6,374 nt of DNA from Spirochaetia bacterium (GTDB lineage Bacteria > Spirochaetota > Spirochaetia > Treponematales > Rectinemataceae). A program made the position numbers and the translations under genes. The stretch covers positions 1-6,374 of the forward strand of contig JAJTBL010000113.1 in assembly GCA_021286925.1 (NCBI GenBank). The letters are read 5' to 3'. The notes beneath the pieces were generated by a model, which was not told the DNA's origin, did not search any database, and worked only from the letters and a program-made list of their open reading frames with translations. Positions 1 through 5,057 of the stretch are shown in pieces (positions within the stretch are counted from its first letter, which is position 1; the number at the start of each line of letters is the position of its first letter).

Positions 1-32
1 CAGGCTTTTGGATTCATCTGAATTCACAGCGC

Positions 33-61
33 TTTACTTCATAGGCCTGACAGTTTATTCT
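33..61 (+). promoter_or_regulatory. Candidate promoter of the tocopherol cyclase-like gene
   Basis: TTTACT at 33-38 and TATTCT at 56-61 are separated by exactly 17 bases, and each matches the sigma-70 consensus at 4 of 6 positions. The -10-like box ends 5 bases before the ATG at 67, so transcription would be expected to start at or next to the start codon. No AGGAG-like sequence lies in the 20 bases before the ATG, which fits a leaderless transcript. The match is modest and found by eye. The rest of 1-66 shows nothing else. Confidence 0.35.
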
Positions 62-66
62 TAGCC

Positions 67-1035
67 ATGATTTACAAGCCCGAAATCTATCATGGATTTG
101 CAAAAAAACCGCCATTCTTCGAAGGATGGTATTACAAACAGATTTCCTCAGACGGCGAAAATACCCTTATTCTGATTCCCGGCATTTTTATCGGCAAGTC
201 CGCTGATGACACGCACGCCTTTATTCAAGTATATGATGGTAGGAATGGCACAAGCTGGTATTGCCGATTTCCCGCAGAAAGTTTTATTGCTTCGCGGCAC
301 GAGTTCAGCGTTCAGGTCGGAGCATCCCGATTTTCACGAGACAGCGTTCATCTGGATATTCATCAGGATGGTGTTGCCCTGATTGGAGATTTAAATTTCA
401 GCAACCACCATCCCTGGCCTGTCACGCTGTTTTCTCCGGGAGCCATGGGCCCCTATGGTTTTTTGCCCTTTATGGAATGCAACCATGCCGTTTTGAGCTT
501 TACGCACAATATTGAAGGAATGGTTTCTCTGAATGGAGCAATTCTAAATTTTTCTCGAGGCAAGGGTTACATGGAAAAGGACTGGGGTTCTGCTTTTCCC
601 TCTACGTATATCTGGTTCCAAACCAATCATTTTAATGCACCGGATACCAGTCTTTTTGGATCAATAGCGGAAATTCCCTGGAGAAATGCATCCTTTTCCG
701 GCTTCATTTTCGGCTTCATGCTCAAAGGAAAACTGTTTCGGTATGCAACCTATACCGGTGCAAAGATACAGAAATTGCTGGTGTCGGAGCGTGAAATCGA
801 ACTCATAATTGGAGATCGCAGAACTGAACTTGAAATTAACGTTGAGCGACATCATGGATCCGCGTTATACGCTCCATATTCCGGCGAAATGCGAACACAA
901 ATCTATGAAAGCCTGTCAGGCAAAGCCAGCGTAAAATTTCACAGAATCGAAGCTGGCTCCCGCATTTCCGAATGGGAAGGATCTGCTGATCATACCGGTC
1001 TTGAATGCGTCGGCTCGCTGAATTTTCGATTTTAA
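67..1035 (+). CDS. Tocopherol cyclase-like family protein
   Basis: This 322-residue protein carries the hallmarks of the tocopherol cyclase-like family (the plant and cyanobacterial VTE1 fold, a lipocalin-like beta barrel): FFEGWYYK at residues 17-24, GPYGFLPFMECNH at 128-140, and the diagnostic GYMEKDWGSAFP at 167-178 followed by W183, Q185 and N187. In plants and cyanobacteria the enzyme closes the chromanol ring of vitamin E. Bacterial homologues in organisms that make no tocopherol have no established substrate, so only the family is claimed here. There is no signal peptide or membrane segment, so it is probably cytosolic or associated with the membrane surface. The ATG is the right start because the conserved PEIYHG...FFEGWYYK block begins only a few residues in, although no Shine-Dalgarno sequence precedes it. 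Sampled stretches are more AT-rich than the left-pointing genes. The next gene, 71 bases downstream, has its own promoter candidate. Confidence 0.88.
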   Translation: MIYKPEIYHGFAKKPPFFEGWYYKQISSDGENTLILIPGIFIGKSADDTHAFIQVYDGRNGTSWYCRFPAESFIASRHEFSVQVGASRFSRDSVHLDIHQDGVALIGDLNFSNHHPWPVTLFSPGAMGPYGFLPFMECNHAVLSFTHNIEGMVSLNGAILNFSRGKGYMEKDWGSAFPSTYIWFQTNHFNAPDTSLFGSIAEIPWRNASFSGFIFGFMLKGKLFRYATYTGAKIQKLLVSEREIELIIGDRRTELEINVERHHGSALYAPYSGEMRTQIYESLSGKASVKFHRIEAGSRISEWEGSADHTGLECVGSLNFRF

Positions 1036-1049
1036 TTATGTCCAGAGCC

Positions 1050-1066
1050 TGTTCAACTTCCGAACA
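1050..1066 (+). other. Short inverted repeat between the two right-pointing genes
   Basis: TGTTC (1050-1054) and GAACA (1062-1066) form a perfect 5-base inverted repeat around a 7-base spacer. It begins 14 bases after the tocopherol cyclase-like stop codon and ends 3 bases before the -35-like box of the next gene. The arms are AT-rich and no run of T follows directly, so it is a poor terminator. Its position just upstream of a promoter would equally suit a small operator. Chance occurrence is quite possible. Confidence 0.2.
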
Positions 1067-1069
1067 CTC

Positions 1070-1098
1070 TTTACCAAAACCAAGCTTTTACCTATAGT
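1070..1098 (+). promoter_or_regulatory. Candidate promoter of the E2-like acyltransferase gene
   Basis: TTTACC at 1070-1075 and TATAGT at 1093-1098 are 17 bases apart and match the sigma-70 boxes at 4 of 6 and 5 of 6 positions. The -10-like box ends 8 bases before the ATG at 1107, which puts the expected start of transcription at about 1104-1107. The message would have virtually no 5' leader. This agrees with the complete absence of a Shine-Dalgarno sequence before this gene. Confidence 0.45.
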
Positions 1099-1106
1099 GT
1101 GGCATC

Positions 1107-2006
1107 ATGCTTTTTTTTGACAGACCAGACGGAAAGAAAATACAGCAGCCGCACGCATTGAATGCTCTCATGCCCTATATGATGCGCGGCAGAAATGAAT
1201 CGGCTGTCTATTATGAAAAAGACATCGATATGGAAAATGCGCTTCGGCATATCCGGCAAAAAAACAGTGAACTCAATGAATCATCGCTGGGGACCAAAGC
1301 CGAAGATCGCTATTCGCTTTTTGGATTTGTGCTGGCGGCCGCAGTTCGAACCATTGCACTCCGCCCCGAGCTCAACCGATTCATTCACCGGCGGGGGCTG
1401 TATCAACGGAACCACATTGCGCTTTCATTCATTGTCAAACAAAAAATGACCGAAGATGCTCCGGAGGCGAATGCCAAGGTTTTTTTCGAGCCAGGTGATA
1501 CACTGGAGACTGTGATTGAAAAGGTAAATGCTGCCATCAGATATGCCCGCGCACACGGGGAAGGCGGCGACGGAGAAAAGATCGCCAAACTCGCTCATTC
1601 TATTCCGGGCGGCAAAGCTTTGATAATGACCTTGTACCGCTTTCTGGATCGCTTCAACATAGCGCCGTGGGCATTGATTAAAACTGATCCGCTCTACTCC
1701 ACCGCATATTTCGCCAATCTGGGAAGTATCGGGCTCGATACTCCGTATCACCATCTGTATGAATGGGGCAATGCAAGCATTTTCGTTGTGCTCGGGAAGC
1801 TTTTTCAAAAAGAAACAAGACAAGGCTCATCCTATGCTCATCATCACTACATCAATTTTAAGGTGACTCTCGATGAGCGGATTTCTGATGGTTTGTATTT
1901 TGCACGTTCTGCAGCGCTTTTTGCCCGATTTTTTTCCCATCCTGAGCTTTTGGAAGTTCCGCTCGACGAAGTCAGGGAGCTTTTGAAGAAAAAGCCAGAA
2001 AATTAA
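1107..2006 (+). CDS. 2-oxoacid dehydrogenase E2 catalytic-domain-like protein (chloramphenicol acetyltransferase fold)
   Basis: The 299 residues correspond to a free-standing catalytic domain of the 2-oxoacid dehydrogenase E2 / chloramphenicol acetyltransferase superfamily, with no lipoyl or E3-binding domain. ANLGSIGLD at 203-211 aligns with the SNLG.FG segment of E2 enzymes, and the C-terminal DERISDG at 256-262 aligns with their DHRxxDG active-site motif. The catalytic histidine is glutamate (E257) while the aspartate (D261) and glycine remain, so classical acyl transfer to lipoamide is doubtful. Three histidines at 245-247 lie close by. The N-terminal RPDGK...MPYMMRGRNES block matches my recollection of a bacterial family often annotated as '2-oxo acid dehydrogenase subunit E2', and it supports the ATG at 1107, the first possible start after an in-frame stop (1095-1097). 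No E1 or E3 gene is nearby. The function is unknown; an acyltransferase or a non-catalytic scaffold are both possible. The gene ends 31 bases before the hairpin of a strong terminator. Confidence 0.82.
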   Translation: MLFFDRPDGKKIQQPHALNALMPYMMRGRNESAVYYEKDIDMENALRHIRQKNSELNESSLGTKAEDRYSLFGFVLAAAVRTIALRPELNRFIHRRGLYQRNHIALSFIVKQKMTEDAPEANAKVFFEPGDTLETVIEKVNAAIRYARAHGEGGDGEKIAKLAHSIPGGKALIMTLYRFLDRFNIAPWALIKTDPLYSTAYFANLGSIGLDTPYHHLYEWGNASIFVVLGKLFQKETRQGSSYAHHHYINFKVTLDERISDGLYFARSAALFARFFSHPELLEVPLDEVRELLKKKPEN

Positions 2007-2031
2007 ACCCTGCTTACCATGTGCTGCAAAT

Positions 2032-2064
2032 AAAAAAGGCTGTCCTTTTTCGGACAGCCTTTTT
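2032..2064. terminator. Bidirectional intrinsic terminator
   Basis: A perfect 8-base GC-rich stem (GGCTGTCC at 2038-2045 with GGACAGCC at 2052-2059) closes a 6-base loop. It is flanked by six A (2032-2037) and five T (2060-2064), so it ends in a U tract when read from either strand. It sits between two convergent genes, 31 bases after the right-pointing E2-like gene and 23 bases (to the stem) after the left-pointing zinc ribbon gene, and can end both transcripts. Confidence 0.92.
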
Positions 2065-2082
2065 CAGTATAGCAGCTTTCTT

Positions 2083-2322
2083 TCAGGCCGTTTCTTTTTT
2101 CTTTGAAGCGCTGCAGGATGCGCAAGAACTGGATGAAGCTTTCTTTGAATCATTGATATAGAAGCCAGAACCTTTGAAAATGATTCCAGTCCCGCCGCCG
2201 ATCAATCGCTTCACTTCGTGCTTTCCGCATACGGGGCAGATTTTGACAGGCTCGTCAGACATAGCCTGAAATTGCTCGAAGACATGATGGCACGCGCGGC
2301 ATTCATATTCGTAGGTAGGCAT
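2083..2322 (-). CDS. FmdB-family zinc ribbon protein
   Basis: This small protein of 79 residues has the typical FmdB-type start MPTYEYEC and a zinc ribbon made of two CxxC pairs (C8/C11 and C29/C32). A glycine-rich RLIGGGTGIIFKGSGFY segment follows at 39-55, as in the family, and then a polar Ser/Lys tail. The family name comes from a putative regulator of formamidase, but the molecular role of most members is unknown; a nucleic-acid-binding or regulatory job is usually presumed. The tail has a further CASC (C67/C70), which could be part of the tail's usual serine/cysteine-rich composition or an extra metal site. The ATG at 2322 is preceded by a strong AGGAGAGG (2329-2336) six bases away. The gene follows kbl by 79 bases, with its own promoter candidate, and ends just before the shared terminator. 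Confidence 0.9.
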   Translation of the reverse strand: MPTYEYECRACHHVFEQFQAMSDEPVKICPVCGKHEVKRLIGGGTGIIFKGSGFYINDSKKASSSSCASCSASKKKETA

Positions 2323-2360
2323 GAGAAACCTCTCCTGAATTAAAATATCATAAATCAGTG

Positions 2361-2397
2361 TTTACCAAAATATATCGAAAAAAAGATACAAGGTAAA
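2361..2397 (-). promoter_or_regulatory. Candidate promoter of the zinc ribbon gene, with inverted repeat
   Basis: Read on the minus strand, TTTACC (2397-2392) and TATATT (2374-2369) are 17 bases apart, giving 4 of 6 and 5 of 6 matches to the sigma-70 boxes. Transcription would start near 2362, about 40 bases before the ATG. The -35-like hexamer is repeated in inverted orientation at 2361-2366, so a 6-base inverted repeat brackets the -10 region with 25 bases between the arms. The 79-base gap after kbl holds no convincing terminator, so read-through from kbl is also likely. Confidence 0.42.
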
Positions 2398-2401
2398 GAC
2401 C

Positions 2402-3631
2402 TCAGAGAACGCCCAGCTTTTTGCCAACTTTGACAAACGCTGTAACTGCAGCATCAATCTGGCCTTCGGTATGAGCGGCTGATATCTGAACCCTGATTCT
2501 GGCCTTTCCCCGCGGTACAACTGGGAAAGAAAAACCGATGACATAGATGCCTTCTTCCAATAGGGCATCAGCCATGGCATGGGCCAGTTTTTCATCATAG
2601 AGCATGACCGGGCAAATCGGATGCACACCTTTTCTGATATCAAAGCCGGCTTCCGTCATGCGGGTTCTGAAGCGCTCGGTATTGGCAGCAAGACGGTCTC
2701 GAAGTTCTGTTGTGGCGGTCAGCATTTCCAGCGCTTTCAGCGTTCCTCCGACGATTGACGGTGCAAGGGTGTTGGAGAAAAGATAGGGACGCGCTTTCTG
2801 GCGCATATATTCAACAATTTCCTTCCGCGCCGCAATGACGCCGCCCGAGGCACCGCCCAGGGCTTTGCCGAAGGTCGTTGTAATGATATCCACCCTGCCA
2901 GCCACACCGCAGTGTTCCCAGGTTCCCCTTCCCGTCTTGCCGACAAATCCTGTCGCGTGGGAATCATCCACCATGACAAGCGCATTATACCGCTCCGCCA
3001 AATCGCAGATTGCCTGCAGATTGGCGATGTCTCCGTCCATGGAAAAAACGCCGTCGGTCGCGATCATTCTGATCCTAGCACCCTGGGATTCCTTCAAGCA
3101 GCGTTCAAGGCCTTTTGCCTGCTTGCCTGTGTCTGGATCGATTTCCTCCACATCCCGCATATCGGCATGCTTGAAAACCCAGCGTTTCGCTTTGCAAAGT
3201 CTTACACCATCGATAATTGAAGCATGATTGAGGCTGTCGGTGATAATAGCGCAATCCTCGTCGAGCAGCGGTTCGAAAACAGCGCCGTTCGCATCGAAAC
3301 ATGAGGAAAACAGAATGGCGTCTTCCATGCCGAGAAAATCGGCAACCTTTTTTTCCAATTCCTTATGGGGAGCCTGTGTTCCGCAAATAAAACGAACAGA
3401 TGACAGCCCATAGCCCCAGGCTTCCATCGCCTTAATGCCAGCATCGCGGATCCGATCATCATTGGAAAGCCCCAAATAGTTGTTGGCGCAGAAATTGAGA
3501 ACTTCGCGGCCATCCCTGACCCGAATCGCCGCTCCCTGCGGCGTGACGATCACACGTTCAGCCTTGTAAAGACCTTCAGATTGAATCTGAGAGAGCTTCT
3601 GTGCCAATTCTTCCTTTACAGCTCCGTACAT
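2402..3631 (-). CDS. kbl: Glycine C-acetyltransferase (2-amino-3-ketobutyrate CoA ligase)
   Basis: This PLP-dependent cytosolic enzyme of the alpha-oxoamine synthase family catalyses 2-amino-3-oxobutanoate + CoA <-> glycine + acetyl-CoA, the second step of threonine breakdown after threonine dehydrogenase. The Kbl-type blocks are clear: NFCANNYLGL (46-55), LNHASI with H136 that stacks on the cofactor, TDGVFSMDGDIANL (192-205), VDDSHATGF (221-229, D222 and H225), and TFGKALGGASGG with the PLP lysine K256; R380 near the C-terminus should bind substrate carboxylate. At 409 residues it is slightly longer than the roughly 398 of E. coli Kbl. The excess is an insert of about 12 residues near 163-174, which accounts for the offset of the later active-site residues. 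No threonine dehydrogenase (tdh) gene lies beside it. AGGAG (3640-3644) precedes the ATG by 8 bases and begins one base after the rhomboid stop codon, so the two genes are very likely co-transcribed and perhaps translationally coupled. Other alpha-oxoamine synthases such as BioF are less likely given the match in FCANNYLGL and MDGDIANL. Confidence 0.95.
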   Translation of the reverse strand: MYGAVKEELAQKLSQIQSEGLYKAERVIVTPQGAAIRVRDGREVLNFCANNYLGLSNDDRIRDAGIKAMEAWGYGLSSVRFICGTQAPHKELEKKVADFLGMEDAILFSSCFDANGAVFEPLLDEDCAIITDSLNHASIIDGVRLCKAKRWVFKHADMRDVEEIDPDTGKQAKGLERCLKESQGARIRMIATDGVFSMDGDIANLQAICDLAERYNALVMVDDSHATGFVGKTGRGTWEHCGVAGRVDIITTTFGKALGGASGGVIAARKEIVEYMRQKARPYLFSNTLAPSIVGGTLKALEMLTATTELRDRLAANTERFRTRMTEAGFDIRKGVHPICPVMLYDEKLAHAMADALLEEGIYVIGFSFPVVPRGKARIRVQISAAHTEGQIDAAVTAFVKVGKKLGVL

Positions 3632-3645
3632 ACGATATTCTCCTG

Positions 3646-4206
3646 TCAGCGCAATTTCGTTCTGAAAAAACCAAGGAAACTCCCTGCGAGTCCGCCGGCG
3701 ATATGGGCAAACTGGGATATATTATCCTGCTTGGAAAGCGCGTCCCAAACCTGCCCTCCCAGGTAGACAACCATGACCAGAATAAAGGTAAGCGGGATTT
3801 CACCCTTATTAAAATTCGTTATGGAAGCAAGAATTATCATCATAAAAACAATTCCGGAAGCACCCAGCAGAACCGTACTGGGAAACAGGAGGATATTGAA
3901 AAGCCCTGTGGTGAGCGCCGTGATGAAAATTGAAAGGAGGATGAACCCTGAACCATAGGCGGCTTCAAGAAGCGGACCGAGCAGGAGGATCATGGTGAAA
4001 TTCCCCATGTAATGTTGCACGGAAGCATGCCCAAATATATAGGTAATCAGTTTTATATAGTCACCGAAGACTTTGGAACGGAATGGCACTGGTGTCGAAA
4101 ACCACAGAGAAGTCAGGGATGGAAGGACGGTCAGCGACAGTCCCAGCACAATCGCCGAAACAAAGGTGAATGTCAGCGTTACCGGCGCATTGTATTTGAT
4201 CCGCAC
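3646..4206 (-). CDS. Rhomboid-family intramembrane serine protease
   Basis: This membrane protein of 186 residues is the minimal six-helix rhomboid core without extra domains. The first hydrophobic segment covers about 9-29. The loop and second helix carry H60, H65 and N69 (H-x4-H-x3-N, the spacing of H145, H150 and N154 in E. coli GlpG), followed by GPLLEAAYG at 77-85, like GlpG's G...E...G segment. The nucleophile is S117 in GASG (115-118), and the partner H168 lies in AHIAGGLAGS, a helix with the GxxxG-like packing expected of the last segment. Both catalytic residues and the oxyanion residues are intact, so an active protease that cuts substrate transmembrane segments in the inner membrane is predicted; its substrates are unknown. 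It starts with GTG, chosen because a strong AGGAGG lies six bases upstream and no ATG occurs in frame before the upstream stop. It follows xth by 68 bases and runs almost directly into kbl. Confidence 0.93.
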   Translation of the reverse strand: MRIKYNAPVTLTFTFVSAIVLGLSLTVLPSLTSLWFSTPVPFRSKVFGDYIKLITYIFGHASVQHYMGNFTMILLLGPLLEAAYGSGFILLSIFITALTTGLFNILLFPSTVLLGASGIVFMMIILASITNFNKGEIPLTFILVMVVYLGGQVWDALSKQDNISQFAHIAGGLAGSFLGFFRTKLR

Positions 4207-4212
4207 GCACAG

Positions 4213-4218
4213 CCTCCT
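4213..4218 (-). promoter_or_regulatory. Ribosome binding site that fixes the rhomboid GTG start
   Basis: AGGAGG, read on the minus strand, ends six bases before the GTG at 4206-4204. Reading upstream in frame there is no ATG before the stop codon at 4257-4255. An out-of-frame GTG at 4210-4208 is too close to the site. This supports GTG at 4206 as the true start. Confidence 0.8.
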
Positions 4219-4248
4219 CGTCTTATGAATGATGCCAAAAGCGGCTTC

Positions 4249-4278
4249 AGTATATCACGGTTTATGCAAAAGCATCAA
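4249..4278 (-). promoter_or_regulatory. Candidate promoter of the rhomboid-kbl unit
   Basis: On the minus strand TTGATG (4278-4273, 4 of 6) overlaps the xth stop codon, and TATACT (4254-4249, 5 of 6) follows after an 18-base spacer. Transcription would start near 4242, leaving a leader of about 36 bases before the GTG. The -35 box lies in one of two 8-base direct repeats (AAGCATCA on the + strand at 4270-4277 and 4284-4291). A small palindrome ATGC-AAAA-GCAT occupies 4264-4275. No terminator is visible after xth, so read-through from upstream is also possible. Confidence 0.4.
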
Positions 4279-5057
4279 ATATCAAGCATCAGGGAAACAG
4301 GGCAATGATCGGAACCTTGAACCTCCGCCTGGATACCCGCATCGAGAAGTGCCGGCAGAAATTCGCGGTCAAGACAGTGATAATCGAGACGCCAGCCGAT
4401 ATTGTTGGTCCTGGCACTGGGGACCCGGTAGGTCCACCAGGTATAATGCCCAGGCTCGGGGCAGAGATGGCGGAATGTGTCGACATAGCCAGCAGAAAGA
4501 TATTTCCCCATCCACGCGCGCTCCTCGGGCAGATAGCCCGGGTTGCCCTCATTCTGATCAGGCCGCGCCAGATCGATGGGGGTATGTGCAATATTGTAGT
4601 CACCTGCTACGATAACGTGCTTGCCTGCCTTGCGCTGATTCTCACAGAAAGCCAGAACCGCATCGCAAAAACGCAACTTGTAATCCAGCCTGGCGCCTGC
4701 TTCCTGGCTGTTCGGGAAATAGGCTGAAACGAGGGTAAACGCACCAAAATCAGCGATGACCGTCCTTCCTTCATCATCGAACTCGGGGATTCCGAGCGTT
4801 TGTATTTTTTCAGCTTCCTGTTTGGCAAGGATAGCCGTTCCCGAATAGCCCTTGCGCTGGGCCTGCGACCAATAGACTTTGTAGGGATGCCCGGATCCAT
4901 CGACAAAATTGCGCAATTCAGGAGGCAATTGTTCCTGGTGGGCCTTGGTTTCCTGCAGACACACAAAATCCGCGTTTTCCGAGGAGAGCCAATCGAGAAA
5001 ACCTTTCTGGGCACAGGCGCGTATGCCGTTGACATTCCATGATAGAAATTTTTTCAT
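4275..5057 (-). CDS. xth: Exodeoxyribonuclease III / AP endonuclease
   Basis: This is a member of the exonuclease-endonuclease-phosphatase fold, 260 residues long, close to the usual length of the ExoIII/ExoA group. It cuts DNA 5' to abasic sites and removes 3'-blocking groups in base excision repair, and it can act as a 3'-5' exonuclease on duplex DNA. All family motifs are intact: SWNVNGIR (6-13, N8 and N10), LQETK (34-38, metal-binding E36), Y113 in SAYFPN, AGDYNIAH (151-158, D153 and N155), WRLDY (222-226, D225) and GSDHCP (248-253, with the catalytic pair D250 and H251). The protein is cytosolic, with no signal peptide. Its ATG overlaps the stop codon of the ROK repressor (ATGA at 5057-5054), and its AAGGA (5066-5070) lies inside that gene, so the two are co-transcribed and probably translationally coupled. 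The tight link with a sugar-type regulator rather than another repair gene is the only oddity. Confidence 0.97.
   Translation of the reverse strand: MKKFLSWNVNGIRACAQKGFLDWLSSENADFVCLQETKAHQEQLPPELRNFVDGSGHPYKVYWSQAQRKGYSGTAILAKQEAEKIQTLGIPEFDDEGRTVIADFGAFTLVSAYFPNSQEAGARLDYKLRFCDAVLAFCENQRKAGKHVIVAGDYNIAHTPIDLARPDQNEGNPGYLPEERAWMGKYLSAGYVDTFRHLCPEPGHYTWWTYRVPSARTNNIGWRLDYHCLDREFLPALLDAGIQAEVQGSDHCPVSLMLDI

Noticed and set aside
1050..1075. Possible terminator after the tocopherol cyclase-like gene
   Set aside because: The TGTTC/GAACA stem is only 5 bases, not GC-rich, and is followed by CTCTTTA rather than a T run, so I do not call it a terminator.
1425..1823. 132-codon open frame on the - strand inside the E2-like gene
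   Set aside because: It is antisense to a gene whose fold motifs continue across this stretch; no domain is recognisable and no promoter or ribosome binding site is seen.
2360..2398. Possible terminator between kbl and the zinc ribbon gene, formed by TTTACC/GGTAAA
   Set aside because: The 6-base AT-rich stem encloses a 25-base loop and has no U tract. It reads better as promoter elements.
2835..3227. 130-codon open frame on the + strand inside kbl
   Set aside because: It lies wholly antisense to a strongly conserved enzyme gene, its protein has no recognisable motif and is low in complexity typical of a shadow frame, and no ribosome binding site supports it.
4305..4727. 140-codon open frame on the + strand inside xth, and a 142-codon frame at 4607-5035 on the - strand
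   Set aside because: Both are alternate frames of the complete ExoIII gene, whose motifs run throughout 4275-5057. Neither shows a conserved domain or a start signal.
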